A stretch of 64,000 nt of DNA from the NCBI RefSeq assembly GCF_001551835.1, contig NZ_LODL01000013.1:91968-155967 (forward strand), written 5' to 3'. Origin of the DNA: Dechloromonas denitrificans (GTDB lineage Bacteria; Pseudomonadota; Gammaproteobacteria; Burkholderiales; Rhodocyclaceae). Positions 1 through 7,837 of the stretch are shown here, one piece after another. The notes under the pieces are model-generated. The model did not search any database. It was not told the origin of the DNA and saw only the letters and a program-made list of their open reading frames with translations. Position 1 is the stretch's first letter; each line of letters opens with the position of its first letter. A program made the position numbers and the translations under genes.

Positions 1-17
1 TGTAAGGGGAGGGCGGC

Positions 18-236
18 ATGACCGATGAAGAACTCGCCGCCCTCGACAAGGAAGTGAAGAAGTTGAAGCGCATCGCTTCCGAATGGGCCTCGCAAATGCA
101 CGATCTGGTGGAGGACCGCCTGCCGGCGGCCTACCACGAGATTCCAGAACTTTCCCAATCCACCTTTGACGCCTGCAAGGCCTGGGCCGAGGCCAGCACT
201 CGCCTGGCCGCCGCACAGAAAGGACTCCCCGCATGA
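18..236 (+). CDS. CCE_0567/DUF683-type small nif-cluster metalloprotein
   Basis: A 72-residue, strongly helical acidic protein. Start, length and position directly before ferredoxin III match the small DUF683/CCE_0567 family found in nif clusters, where it normally follows nifX and its partner gene. A purine-rich ribosome binding site (AGGGGAGGG) stands just before the ATG. Its stop overlaps the next start (ATGA), so the two are probably translationally coupled. Family members are reported to bind metal, but the exact role in nitrogenase maturation is unsettled. The assignment rests on length, helix-rich composition and context, because the family has no catalytic motif to check. The rest of the nif cluster (nifENX) would lie to the left of the window. 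Confidence 0.8.
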   Translation: MTDEELAALDKEVKKLKRIASEWASQMHDLVEDRLPAAYHEIPELSQSTFDACKAWAEASTRLAAAQKGLPA

Positions 237-502
237 TTACCGGACTCACCCGCGGCGGCGCCGAATGGACGCCGCAATTCGCCACCCATCTCGACCAGTC
301 CAAGTGCATCGGCTGCGGCCGCTGCTACAAGGTCTGCCCGCGCAATGTCCTCGATCTGGTCGAGCGCGAACTCGATGATGACAACGACGACGAAGACGAC
401 AACATGATGGTGATGTCCCTGGCCAATGCCATGGACTGCATCGGTTGCGGCTCCTGTGGCCGCGTCTGTCCGAAAGACTGCTACACCTACGCGCCGGCCT
501 GA
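233..502 (+). CDS. fdxB: Ferredoxin III, nif-specific (FdxB)
   Basis: An 89-residue ferredoxin with two CxxCxxCxxxCP motifs, at residues 25-36 and 69-80, each able to bind a [4Fe-4S] cluster. Between them lies a very acidic linker (residues 46-57, almost all Asp/Glu/Asn). This layout and the gene position are those of the nif-specific ferredoxin III family, thought to supply electrons to nitrogenase or its cofactor assembly. The start overlaps the preceding stop by four bases (ATGA), which fixes the start codon. About 105 bases of GC-rich sequence with no recognised feature follow before the next gene. Confidence 0.93.
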   Translation: MITGLTRGGAEWTPQFATHLDQSKCIGCGRCYKVCPRNVLDLVERELDDDNDDEDDNMMVMSLANAMDCIGCGSCGRVCPKDCYTYAPA

Positions 503-607
503 GTCGGCGGGCGCTGCTACTCGCGTGGGTTTCGGGGCTCCCGCTCGGGCGGGACGCCCCGGGCCTCGGCGTGGGCGGCGCCTGGACAAAGGCAAATGGA
601 GGCAAAG

Positions 608-955
608 ATGAGCCAAGGCATTCCTGATTCATCCGTCGGCGAAGCTGTCTGTAGCGCGCTGCGCAGCCAGGTGGGCAAACTCGGCCTGACGATCGGTGAC
701 GAGCCGGTCTGGGCCGAGGCGGCATTCGAGGAAACGACCGATCCGTTTTCGCAGGAGATCAGCGTGATCGCCTACTGGCGCGGCGGGGCGCGTTTCGGCA
801 AGGCGACCTTCTTTCCCGATGGTCGGATCTTTGCCGAGTACCAGGTCTTGTTGCCGCATCCTGAAAAGGCGGGCAGCTACGTGGATTCCGTGCAAATCTG
901 GGGTCGACCGCAGCAATTGCGCGGCGAGGCCGTGCTGGCCGAGTACGCGACCTAA
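608..955 (+). CDS. Conserved hypothetical protein of nif clusters
   Basis: A 115-residue soluble protein with no signal peptide or recognisable motif. The ATG at 608 is preferred over the one at 596 because a strong ribosome binding site (GGAGG, 598-602) lies five bases before it and would be inside the coding sequence otherwise. The next gene starts three bases after its stop, so the two are co-transcribed. Its location between fdxB and the iscA-nifU-nifS operon suggests a role linked to nitrogen fixation, but I cannot name a function. It contains a single Cys, so an iron-sulfur scaffold role is unlikely. Confidence 0.75.
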   Translation: MSQGIPDSSVGEAVCSALRSQVGKLGLTIGDEPVWAEAAFEETTDPFSQEISVIAYWRGGARFGKATFFPDGRIFAEYQVLLPHPEKAGSYVDSVQIWGRPQQLRGEAVLAEYAT

Positions 956-958
956 GCG

Positions 959-1375
959 ATGCCCGCCTCGCCCCGCCTGATCCTGCTCCATAAACATGGC
1001 ACCAGCGGTCGTCTCCGTTTCCTCTGCCTGAGCTCGGGCGTCGTTGCCTTCCTGCCGCTGCCGGCCTTGGCGGCGCTGCGCGACGAGGGCTATTCGCCAA
1101 CCCTGCAGTTCCATCCGACGGCGCTTATCCGCGAGGCGGAAATCCATCTCGGGCTGCCGGAAGGCCGTATCGAGCCGGTCGCCGACTTCCAAGCCTGGGT
1201 CGATACCCCGGCCGGCGATGTTCCGGTACTGCTCGCTGCCTTCACCGGTATCGATCCGCCTTTTACCGCGGCCGAGCAGAGCGGCGGCCGCTTTATCGCA
1301 ATTACCGAATCGCGCCAGTTGAGCGAGCTCGAACGTAACCTGCTGCGTCGGGCCTACGAACACGTTTTGGGGTGA
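959..1375 (+). CDS. Conserved hypothetical protein of nif clusters
   Basis: A 138-residue protein that starts three bases after the preceding stop. The N-terminus has a short hydrophobic stretch (about residues 21-40) but no convincing cleavage site, so I treat it as cytoplasmic or weakly membrane-associated. I recall similar proteins with a conserved LLAAF...IDPPF segment from other betaproteobacterial nif clusters, but no catalytic residues stand out. It ends two bases before the NifA-type upstream activator of the following operon, so it is the last gene of its transcript. Function unknown. Confidence 0.75.
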   Translation: MPASPRLILLHKHGTSGRLRFLCLSSGVVAFLPLPALAALRDEGYSPTLQFHPTALIREAEIHLGLPEGRIEPVADFQAWVDTPAGDVPVLLAAFTGIDPPFTAAEQSGGRFIAITESRQLSELERNLLRRAYEHVLG

Positions 1376-1376
1376 T

Positions 1377-1392
1377 TGTCGCAAAAGCGACA
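1377..1392 (+). promoter_or_regulatory. NifA upstream activator sequence (TGT-N10-ACA)
   Basis: TGT CGCAAAAGCG ACA fits the NifA binding consensus TGT-N10-ACA exactly and is itself a near-perfect dyad (TGTCGC/GCGACA). Its centre lies about 90 bp upstream of the predicted start of transcription from the sigma-54 promoter at 1449-1463, the usual distance for NifA. The spacer is AT-rich and could bend or bind IHF, but I see no clean IHF consensus. Confidence 0.85.
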
Positions 1393-1448
1393 AAGCGCTG
1401 CGCTGCAACAATTCAATGAATTCAGTCGCTTAGTTGTTTATTTGAACA

Positions 1449-1463
1449 TGGCACAGGGCTTGC
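1449..1463 (+). promoter_or_regulatory. Sigma-54 (-24/-12) promoter of iscA-nifU-nifS
   Basis: TGGCAC AGGGC TTGC matches the sigma-54 consensus TGGCAC-N5-TTGC at every fixed base, with GG and GC separated by exactly ten bases. Transcription should begin near 1475, about 22 bases before the iscA start codon, and a GGGAGA ribosome binding site follows in that leader. Together with the upstream TGT-N10-ACA it makes a standard NifA-dependent promoter. Confidence 0.92.
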
Positions 1464-1496
1464 AATGAATAGCCCATCTACTCTGGGAGAATCGCC

Positions 1497-1820
1497 ATGA
1501 TCAATCTGACCCCCGCTGCTGTAAAAGCTGTTCAACGCTTTATCCGTGGTTCCGAAACGCCGGTCGCCGGCTTGCGCCTGGTCATTTCCGGTGGCGGCTG
1601 CTCCGGCCTGCAATACGGCATGAAGCTCGAAGCCGAGAAGGCTGACGACGACTGGGAGCTGGAAGTCGAAGGCGTCAAGTTGCTGGTTGACCCGATGACT
1701 TTCCCGATGATCGACAACGTCAATATCGACTTCGTCGACACGCTGACCCACACCGGTTTCAAATTCGACAACCCCAACGCCAGCTCGCAGTGTTCCTGCG
1801 GCTCTTCATTCTCGGTTTAA
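1497..1820 (+). CDS. iscA: nif-type IscA/HesB iron-sulfur assembly protein
   Basis: A 107-residue A-type iron-sulfur carrier. The three cluster-binding cysteines are present: Cys35 in the GGGCSG loop and Cys99/Cys101 in the C-terminal CSC motif. It is the first gene behind the NifA/sigma-54 promoter and lies 12 bases before nifU, so it belongs to the nitrogenase-dedicated assembly set rather than the housekeeping isc operon. In this family the protein receives or delivers Fe-S clusters to apo-proteins in the cytoplasm. Start chosen from GGGAGA spaced six bases before the ATG. Confidence 0.93.
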   Translation: MINLTPAAVKAVQRFIRGSETPVAGLRLVISGGGCSGLQYGMKLEAEKADDDWELEVEGVKLLVDPMTFPMIDNVNIDFVDTLTHTGFKFDNPNASSQCSCGSSFSV

Positions 1821-1832
1821 GGAGCGCACGCC

Positions 1833-2729
1833 ATGTGGGAATACTCTGACAAGGTTCGCGAACATTTTTTCAACCCGCGCAACTCCGGTCCGCTGGAAGA
1901 GGCGAACGGTATCGGTGATGTCGGTTCCATCCAGTGCGGCGACGCACTGCGCCTGATGCTCAAGGTCGAGCCGGAAACCGAGATCATCCTCGACGCCCAT
2001 TTCCAGACCTTCGGCTGCGGCTCGGCCATCGCTTCCTCTTCCGCGCTGACCGAAATGGTCAAGGGCATGACGCTGGACCAGGCGCTCGAAGTCTCGAACC
2101 AGAATATCGCCGACTACCTCGACGGTCTGCCGCCGGAAAAGATGCACTGTTCGGTGATGGGCCGCGAAGCCCTGCAGGCCGCCATCGCCAACTACCGCGG
2201 CGAGGAGTGGTCGGATGATCACGAAGAGGGCGCGCTGATCTGCAAGTGTTTCGCCATCGACGCCGTGATGATCGAGGACGTGGTCAAGGCCAACAACCTG
2301 AACACGGTCGAGGAAGTGACCTTCTACACCAAGGCGGGTGGCGGTTGCGCGGCTTGCCACGAGGGGATCGAGGAAATTCTCGCCAAGGTCATGGCCGATC
2401 GTGCCGGCCCGGGCGAAGTGTCGCCGCCGCCGGCCTGCCCGGCAACGCCGGAAGCCCCGAAGCCGCCGGCCAAGAAGCTGTCGATCGTCGAGAAGATCAA
2501 GAAGATCGAGGAAGTGCTTGAGTCGGTCCGCCCGATGCTGCAGCGCGACCATGGTGATGTCGAACTGGCCGACGTGCAGGGCAAGAAGATCTACGTCCAT
2601 CTGAAGGGAGCCTGCTCCGGTTGCATGATGGAAGCAGCGACCTTGGGCGGCATCCAGCAGAAGATGATCGAAACCCTGGGCGAACTGGTGCAGGTGCTGC
2701 CGTCATCGCACATGCCGGCCGAAGTCTGA
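1833..2729 (+). CDS. nifU: Nitrogenase Fe-S cluster scaffold protein NifU
   Basis: A full-length 298-residue NifU with the three usual parts. Residues 1-125 form an IscU-like scaffold with Cys35, Cys62 and Cys106 for transient cluster assembly. Residues about 135-180 are the BFD-like [2Fe-2S] domain with Cys137, Cys139, Cys172 and Cys175. After a proline-rich linker, residues about 225-298 form the Nfu domain with Cys261 and Cys264 (CSGC). It assembles clusters from sulfur supplied by NifS, encoded 44 bases downstream, and passes them to the nitrogenase proteins. No key residue is missing. A GGAG ribosome binding site precedes the start. Confidence 0.97.
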   Translation: MWEYSDKVREHFFNPRNSGPLEEANGIGDVGSIQCGDALRLMLKVEPETEIILDAHFQTFGCGSAIASSSALTEMVKGMTLDQALEVSNQNIADYLDGLPPEKMHCSVMGREALQAAIANYRGEEWSDDHEEGALICKCFAIDAVMIEDVVKANNLNTVEEVTFYTKAGGGCAACHEGIEEILAKVMADRAGPGEVSPPPACPATPEAPKPPAKKLSIVEKIKKIEEVLESVRPMLQRDHGDVELADVQGKKIYVHLKGACSGCMMEAATLGGIQQKMIETLGELVQVLPSSHMPAEV

Positions 2730-2773
2730 TCCCCAAGCCCCCAATCCCGACAGAAAACGCAAAGGACAGCGCC

Positions 2774-3982
2774 ATGGACCCCATCTATCTGGACAACAAC
2801 GCCACCACGCGCTGCGACCCTGCAGTGGTGGAAGCCATGCTCCCGTTCTTCACGGAGCATTTCGGCAACGCCTCGTCGATTCATGCCTTCGGCAGCGAAG
2901 TCGGCAAGGCCCTGAAGAAGGCCCGGGGCCAGGTGCAGGCGCTGCTCGGCGCCGAACATGACTCGGAAATCATCTTCACTTCCTGCGGCACCGAGTCCGA
3001 CTCGACCGCCATCCTGTCGGCGCTGAAGGCGCAGCCGGACCGCAATACGGTGATCACCACCGTCGTCGAGCATCCGGCCATCCTGACGCTGTGTGAATGG
3101 CTGGAAAAGGAAGGCTACATCGTCCACAAGCTGAAGGTGGACAAGAAGGGACGCATCGACATCGACGAGTACCGTTCCCTGTTGAACGACCGCGTCGCCA
3201 TCGTTTCGGTGATGTGGGCCAACAACGAAACCGGCACCATCTTCCCGGTCGAGCAGATGGCCGAAATGGCGGCAGCCAAGGGCATCATGTTCCACACCGA
3301 TGCGGTACAGGCCGTCGGCAAGATCCCCATCGATCTGAAGAACACCAAGATCGACATGCTGTCGCTTTCCGGGCACAAGCTGCACGCCCCGAAAGGGATC
3401 GGCGTGCTCTACCTGCGTCGTGGTTGCCGCTTCCGCCCGCTGTTGCGCGGCGGCCATCAGGAACGCGGTCGGCGGGCCGGTACCGAGAATTCGGCCTCCA
3501 TCGTCGGCCTCGGCATGGCCTGCGAACTGGCCATGCAGCATATGGCCGAGGAGAACACCACGGTCAAGCGCCTGCGCGACAAGCTGGAAACCGGCATCCT
3601 GAGCCAGATCACGCATTGCTTCCCAACCGGCGACGTCAGCAACCGGCTGCCCAACACCAGCAATATCGCCTTCGAATATATCGAGGGCGAGGCCATCCTG
3701 CTGCTCTTGAACAAAATGGGGATTGCCGGCAGCTCCGGTTCGGCCTGTACCTCCGGCTCGCTGGAACCCTCGCACGTCATGCGCGCCATGGGCATTCCCT
3801 ATACCGCAGCCCACGGCACCATCCGTTTCTCGCTGTCCCGCTACAACACCGAAGCCGAAGTCGATCGGGTGATCGAGGCCGTACCGCCGATCATCGCCCA
3901 ACTGCGCAAGCTTTCGCCGTACTGGAACGACAAGGGCCCGGCCACCAATCCGGAGGCAGCGTTCGCCCCGACTTACGCCTGA
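2774..3982 (+). CDS. nifS: Cysteine desulfurase NifS
   Basis: A 402-residue pyridoxal-phosphate enzyme that converts cysteine to alanine and hands the sulfur to NifU. Lys202 in SGHKLHAPKG is the PLP lysine, and Cys325 in SGSACTSG is the persulfide cysteine. The HTDAVQA motif around residues 174-180 holds the cofactor-binding Asp. An open frame extends upstream to 2621, but the ATG at 2774 gives the normal family length, the standard YLDNNATT N-terminus, and follows an AAAGGACA ribosome binding site. It is the last gene of the operon; a strong terminator lies 34 bases downstream. Confidence 0.97.
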   Translation: MDPIYLDNNATTRCDPAVVEAMLPFFTEHFGNASSIHAFGSEVGKALKKARGQVQALLGAEHDSEIIFTSCGTESDSTAILSALKAQPDRNTVITTVVEHPAILTLCEWLEKEGYIVHKLKVDKKGRIDIDEYRSLLNDRVAIVSVMWANNETGTIFPVEQMAEMAAAKGIMFHTDAVQAVGKIPIDLKNTKIDMLSLSGHKLHAPKGIGVLYLRRGCRFRPLLRGGHQERGRRAGTENSASIVGLGMACELAMQHMAEENTTVKRLRDKLETGILSQITHCFPTGDVSNRLPNTSNIAFEYIEGEAILLLLNKMGIAGSSGSACTSGSLEPSHVMRAMGIPYTAAHGTIRFSLSRYNTEAEVDRVIEAVPPIIAQLRKLSPYWNDKGPATNPEAAFAPTYA

Positions 3983-4016
3983 CGGCAAACCGTCTCTCTC
4001 TGCAGTAACCTCGGTT

Positions 4017-4047
4017 AGCCCTGGAAGAAATTCCGGGGCTCTTTTTT
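4017..4047 (+). terminator. Rho-independent terminator after nifS
   Basis: A 10-bp stem (AGCCCTGGAA with TTCCGGGGCT, one G-U pair) closed by a GAAA tetraloop at 4027-4030 and followed by C and six T residues. It ends the iscA-nifU-nifS transcript. Confidence 0.92.
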
Positions 4048-4272
4048 GGCACATTTTCAGGACGGATTGGCGCCGGAGATCACCTCGGCTTCTTGTTCTT
4101 GAGAATTACCCTGTAAAATCCGCGCTGCAGCTTTTTCGCCGCTTGCCTGATGGCTGGCGGCGATCCTCAAAGCAGCATTCTTGAAGCAGCGCAAACAGTT
4201 TGCCGGTGTTCCTGCATACGCTTTGCGCCAAGGTTTGAAAGCGAGCCACGCTTCTCCTTGCTTCAAGCACAC

Positions 4273-4349
4273 GTGCCCGTAGCTCAACTGGATAGAGCAG
4301 CTGCCTTCTAAGCAGCAGGTCGGGGGTTCGAGTCCCTCCGGGCACGCCA
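4273..4349 (+). tRNA. tRNA-Arg (anticodon TCT)
   Basis: A 77-base cloverleaf. The acceptor stem GTGCCCG pairs with CGGGCAC, the D-loop region is AGCTCAACTGGATAGAGC, the anticodon stem GCTGC/GCAGC encloses the loop CTTCTAA with anticodon TCT, the variable loop is short, the T-arm contains GGTTCGAGTCC, and the CCA end is encoded (4347-4349). It reads AGA codons. It stands alone between the nif genes and galE. The preceding stretch 4048-4272 holds no gene I can support, and I see no integrase or attachment-site repeat nearby. Confidence 0.97.
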
Positions 4350-4525
4350 AACTCTTGTGGCGACATTCCTTGACTCAGTTTTTGCGCTGCGGCGCCATTT
4401 TGCCAAATTTTGCCGGGTTTCTATTTGGCATTAAATGTTGGCTGGGGCTGCTGTCTCAGGCAAAATCGGACCTTCGTCTTTATCAGTGATGCCGCTTCAG
4501 GGAAGTCGGTAACGAGGGCTAACAA

Positions 4526-5536
4526 ATGATTTTGGTGACAGGCGGGGCTGGCTATATTGGCTCTCATACCGTGGTTGAATTGCTGGCCAGCGGACACGAA
4601 CTGGTGGTGTTCGACAATTTCTCGAATAGTTCGCCAAAGGTCTTTGAGCGGATCGAGACTATTTCGGGTAAGCGCCCCATTGTGCTTGAGGGCGATATCC
4701 GCGATGGCGAATCATTGAAGGCGGTCTTCCGGGATTACCCGATATCGGCGGTGATTCATTTTGCCGGGCTGAAGGCCGTGGGCGAGTCGGTCGAGCAACC
4801 GATGCGTTACTACGACAACAATGTCGTTGGCTCCCTGCGCCTGTTTGAAGCGATGGCTGAAGCCAATGTCTTCAATTTGGTCTTCAGTTCTTCGGCAACG
4901 GTCTATGGTGATCCGCACACGGTGCCTATCCTTGAGCATTTTCCGTTGCAGGCTACCAACCCGTATGGACGCTCGAAGCTGGTTATCGAAGATATGTTGC
5001 GTGACATTGCACGAGCCGATTTGCGCTGGAAAATTGCTCTTCTGCGCTATTTCAATCCGGTCGGCGCTCATGTCAGCGGGCTTATCGGAGAGGACCCGCA
5101 GGGCATTCCGAATAATCTGATGCCCTTTGTTGCCCAGGTTGCGATTGGACGGCGTCAGGAGCTGGGGGTTTTTGGTGATGACTACCCGACGATAGATGGA
5201 ACTGGAGTCAGAGACTACATCCATGTCGTAGATCTGGCGAAAGGCCATCTCGCGGCCTTGGACGCACTGCCATCGCTGAATGGGGCAACTCCGATCAACC
5301 TCGGCACCGGGCAGGGCCATAGCGTTCTGGAGGTTGTTGCGGCTTTTGAACGAGCTTCCGGGCGTCCCGTTCCCTATCGTATTGCACCAAGACGGGCCGG
5401 TGACGTTGCTGCATGCTATGCCGATCCCTCCTGTGCACAAGAATTACTGGGCTGGTCGGCCATGCATGGCCTTGACTCGATGTGTCAGGATGTTTGGCGC
5501 TGGCAGTCAGCGAATCCGCTGGGTTACAACGAATAA
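4526..5536 (+). CDS. galE: UDP-glucose 4-epimerase GalE
   Basis: A 336-residue extended short-chain dehydrogenase that interconverts UDP-glucose and UDP-galactose in the cytoplasm. The NAD-binding GGAGYIG motif is at residues 6-12, the catalytic serine lies in SSSATVYG (about Ser123), and the YxxxK pair is Tyr147 and Lys151. Length is normal for the family. A GAGG ribosome binding site precedes the ATG. It probably feeds sugar nucleotides to the exopolysaccharide genes that follow, although it is not in the same operon as any of them: the next gene is preceded by its own promoter. Confidence 0.95.
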   Translation: MILVTGGAGYIGSHTVVELLASGHELVVFDNFSNSSPKVFERIETISGKRPIVLEGDIRDGESLKAVFRDYPISAVIHFAGLKAVGESVEQPMRYYDNNVVGSLRLFEAMAEANVFNLVFSSSATVYGDPHTVPILEHFPLQATNPYGRSKLVIEDMLRDIARADLRWKIALLRYFNPVGAHVSGLIGEDPQGIPNNLMPFVAQVAIGRRQELGVFGDDYPTIDGTGVRDYIHVVDLAKGHLAALDALPSLNGATPINLGTGQGHSVLEVVAAFERASGRPVPYRIAPRRAGDVAACYADPSCAQELLGWSAMHGLDSMCQDVWRWQSANPLGYNE

Positions 5537-5633
5537 TTGCAAGAAGCCCTGTGCGGCATGCGGTTGGTGGTGTTGGATATTCTCACCTAACACGATTTTG
5601 CTGCCAGTCTGTATTTGGTGATTCAAAAAGGCA

Positions 5634-5650
5634 TGTCGGAATAATTTACA
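5634..5650 (+). promoter_or_regulatory. Candidate PEP-CTERM box (PrsR site), copy 1
   Basis: TGTCGGAATAATTTACA. Fourteen of 17 bases agree with the sequence at 62673-62689 read on the minus strand, and both copies point toward a downstream sigma-54 promoter. Here the box centre is about 119 bp before the predicted transcription start near 5761. PrsR-family regulators are named for a PEP-CTERM box, so this is the natural candidate for their binding site. The role is inferred, not shown. Confidence 0.65.
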
Positions 5651-5734
5651 GTGCCCTGGTTGCTTTGCTGCGTTTATTTGGACTTTTGGTTTTATTTTTC
5701 ATTGAATCAATAGGTTGGATTGGTTTTTGTTGCT

Positions 5735-5749
5735 TGGTTTGGAATTTGC
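5735..5749 (+). promoter_or_regulatory. Sigma-54 promoter of the secreted protein/PqqD/HprK-like operon
   Basis: TGGTTTGGAATTTGC has GG and GC ten bases apart, the TGG of the -24 element and a full TTGC at -12. The CAC of the -24 consensus is replaced by TTT, so it is a good but not perfect match. Transcription would start near 5761, giving a leader of about 116 bases before the ATG at 5877. The rest of 5537-5876 has no gene I can support. Confidence 0.65.
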
Positions 5750-5876
5750 TTTACTGAGACATGGGACATGCTGCATCGCGTGTTCTTTATGTGAAGTAAC
5801 TCACAACAACGCGGTTGGATGTTTGTTATCCTTGGTCTAATCAGCAATGGTTGGGGTGAAAGGTGAGGATAGGGTC

Positions 5877-6587
5877 ATGGACGATAAAAAAATCGAACTA
5901 GAAAACAATGGAGCCGCTGACCTTGTGTCGGATTCGCCAAGCAAAATTGACAGTGCTCAATCCCGTCGCCGCCTGTTCAGGAAAGGTGCATCGGTTATTG
6001 CGGTGACCTTGGTAAGTCGCCCTGTTTTGGCTTGGCACTGCAAGTCGCCCTCGGCTTGGGGGTCTGAACTAATTAATCCGAATACCAGCCTGAAGACAAA
6101 TGACGGGCACGATTCTTACGCTGATGAGACTTGGACTATTTCAAACTGGGTGTCGAATCAATCGAGAAATAATTTTGGCAAGCCTTGGGCGAAGCTCAAA
6201 AGCAAGTTTCCTGCATTGAAAGATAGCTCGACTACGTCTACTGATAGCCAAGGTAGGACCTATTTTGATTTCACCAAGGTAACGGTATTAAAACTATTTA
6301 CCTCGGTATCTGGCTTGGCCCGGCCGAGTGGTTTGACTGACAGCACGAAAATGACGGAAGTATTGAGTCTAGGTAGCGATCTTCAGAAATATACGATCGT
6401 TGCTCAGTTGAACTATATTCTTCTGGCGCCGTTAGGCACTCCGAATGATCTTGATAAGTGCCTGACGCTTCAGGACCTTCAAAGAATGGCAACTGGCTCT
6501 TATTCCCCCTCGAATATGGGGAGCGTAACTTGGGGGCCGATGGAGATTAAGGACTATCTGTTCAACAACTGGATTGTCAGGCCTTAA
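5877..6587 (+). CDS. Secreted hypothetical protein of the HPr-rel-A-type operon
   Basis: A 236-residue protein of unknown function. An acidic N-terminus of about 35 residues leads to a twin-arginine-like segment (SRRRLFRKGAS) and a hydrophobic stretch ending in RPVLAWHC, which suggests export, possibly by the Tat route with an unusually long n-region. The mature part is rich in Ser, Thr, Asn and Trp and has no motif I recognise and no PEP-CTERM tail. The ATG at 5877 follows GAGG at a good distance; the ATG at 5847 has no ribosome binding site. It is the first gene behind the sigma-54 promoter and precedes PqqD-like, HprK-like and nucleotidyltransferase genes, so it may be the substrate of those enzymes. 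That role is a guess from position. Confidence 0.75.
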   Translation: MDDKKIELENNGAADLVSDSPSKIDSAQSRRRLFRKGASVIAVTLVSRPVLAWHCKSPSAWGSELINPNTSLKTNDGHDSYADETWTISNWVSNQSRNNFGKPWAKLKSKFPALKDSSTTSTDSQGRTYFDFTKVTVLKLFTSVSGLARPSGLTDSTKMTEVLSLGSDLQKYTIVAQLNYILLAPLGTPNDLDKCLTLQDLQRMATGSYSPSNMGSVTWGPMEIKDYLFNNWIVRP

Positions 6588-6622
6588 TTGTCAGTGCAGT
6601 TAGTGATCATTTTCCAAACCGG

Positions 6623-6913
6623 ATGCCGGAAGCGATAATTTTTTTGCAAAGCACGGACTTGATTTTCCGTGTTTTTGAAGACGAGGATCTCGCGGTTGTT
6701 TATGATCCTCGCAATGGAAATACCCACTTATTCAGTATTGTCGCTCACGAACTCTACCAACTTCTGGCAAGTGCACCTGCGACCTTGCAGGAACTGAAAT
6801 TCTCGTTGTTCCAGCGCTTTTCCGACGATGATCAGGATATGATTACCGCCGCTGTTGATGCTGCATTTGTTCAGCTTCAGTGTGCTGACCTGATTGATAT
6901 AGTAGCCAATTGA
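6623..6913 (+). CDS. PqqD-family peptide chaperone (HPr-rel-A system)
   Basis: A 96-residue PqqD-like protein. The pattern of a beta-strand N-terminus (FRVFEDEDLAVVYDPRNGNTHLFS), then helices with LLASAP and a spaced LQ.L...F pattern, is the PqqD/RiPP recognition element fold. Such domains bind leader peptides and present them to modifying enzymes. It overlaps the kinase start (TTGA), so the two are made together. I identify it with the HPr-rel-A system PqqD group known from genomes with exosortase. The ribosome binding site is weak, and no earlier start is available in frame. Confidence 0.8.
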   Translation: MPEAIIFLQSTDLIFRVFEDEDLAVVYDPRNGNTHLFSIVAHELYQLLASAPATLQELKFSLFQRFSDDDQDMITAAVDAAFVQLQCADLIDIVAN

Positions 6914-7830
6914 AGGTTTCCGAGTTTTCCAAACATGCTCTTTTTGCGACTCTCCGGTGTGGAGAGTTGTGTATAGACATGTCTCCCTTTGTGGTTCGAG
7001 TTCGTTCCGATATTTCGGAGTTGGCTGAAGACATTGGCCGGATGTACCAGGATTTCCCTGTTCTTTCCCCAAATTCTTTTGCAGATTTTCATGTCGAAGT
7101 TTCCTACGAACGCGGTATTCGGAGATGGGTTAGGCCGCTGGCCCGGTTTTATTTTGACGGCCGTCCGTCTTTCATCCCGCTTCCTGTGCATCAGGCCTTT
7201 CCGATGCTCGAATGGGGGATCAACTGGTGTGTGGCTGCCCATAGCCATAGCTTTTTGATAGTTCATGCAGCTGTTATTGAGCGGCAGGGGATGGCCGTGG
7301 TTATGCCCGCCCCCCCCGGTTCTGGGAAAAGTACCTTATGTGCCGCGCTGATAAATCGTGGCTGGCGATTATTGTCCGATGAGTTGGCGCTTTATGATTC
7401 TAAAAACAAGCAGCTCTACGGTATGGCGCGCCCGGTCAGCTTAAAAAACCAGTCGATCCCGGTGATACAGGCTCATACGCCGGCGGCAGAAATCACGTTA
7501 CCTGTGCCTGATACGACCAAAGGCACGGTAGCCTTGCTTCGGCCACCATCGGAAAGTGTGCAACAGGTTAAGACTCCGGCCAGACCAACCTGGATAGTTT
7601 TGCCACGCTATCAGGCTGATGCGGAGGCTTCCCTTGAGTCGCTGAACAAAGGTAAGGCATTCATGTTGATTGCAGAGCAGTCCTTCAACTACAACGTCCA
7701 TGGTCGTGAGGGCTTTGAGGCAGTTGGTGACCTTGTTGATAGCTGTGAATGCTTTGAATTTACCTATAGTCGTTTAAGTGATGCCGAGCGTGTTTTTGAT
7801 GATTTACTGGCCAGTCAGATCAAGGGGTGA
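6910..7830 (+). CDS. HPr kinase-related kinase (HprK-rel-A)
   Basis: A 306-residue cytoplasmic kinase related to the catalytic domain of HPr kinase/phosphorylase. The P-loop APPGSGKST is at residues 134-142, followed at about 154 by the LLSDELALYD segment that resembles the HprK acidic active-site loop. There is no N-terminal HprK regulatory domain in the usual form and no HPr gene nearby, so a PTS role is unlikely. Related kinases in lasso-peptide clusters phosphorylate a peptide serine. The start is TTG, overlapping the previous stop by four bases. A run of eight C (7310-7317) encodes the start of the P-loop and could make expression slip. Confidence 0.85.
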   Translation: MKVSEFSKHALFATLRCGELCIDMSPFVVRVRSDISELAEDIGRMYQDFPVLSPNSFADFHVEVSYERGIRRWVRPLARFYFDGRPSFIPLPVHQAFPMLEWGINWCVAAHSHSFLIVHAAVIERQGMAVVMPAPPGSGKSTLCAALINRGWRLLSDELALYDSKNKQLYGMARPVSLKNQSIPVIQAHTPAAEITLPVPDTTKGTVALLRPPSESVQQVKTPARPTWIVLPRYQADAEASLESLNKGKAFMLIAEQSFNYNVHGREGFEAVGDLVDSCECFEFTYSRLSDAERVFDDLLASQIKG

Positions 7831-7837
7831 CAAAGGC

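Noticed and set aside
131..725. Long minus-strand frames opposite fdxB
   Set aside because: Shadows of the GC-rich coding strand; Arg/Ala/Gly-rich composition and no start signals.
2591..4054. 487-codon minus-strand frame opposite nifS
   Set aside because: Antisense shadow of the nifS gene, whose catalytic residues are all intact.
4273..4349. tRNA-Arg as an integration site for a genomic island
   Set aside because: No integrase gene, no repeat of the tRNA 3' end and no abrupt change in composition next to it.
4057..4366. Minus-strand open frames with a PGGTRTPDLLLRR-like start
   Set aside because: They run antisense across the tRNA-Arg gene; this peptide is a well-known artefact of translating the tRNA's complement.
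5482..5757. 91-codon frame after galE
   Set aside because: Starts inside galE in another frame and covers the candidate PrsR box and promoter; no ribosome binding site.
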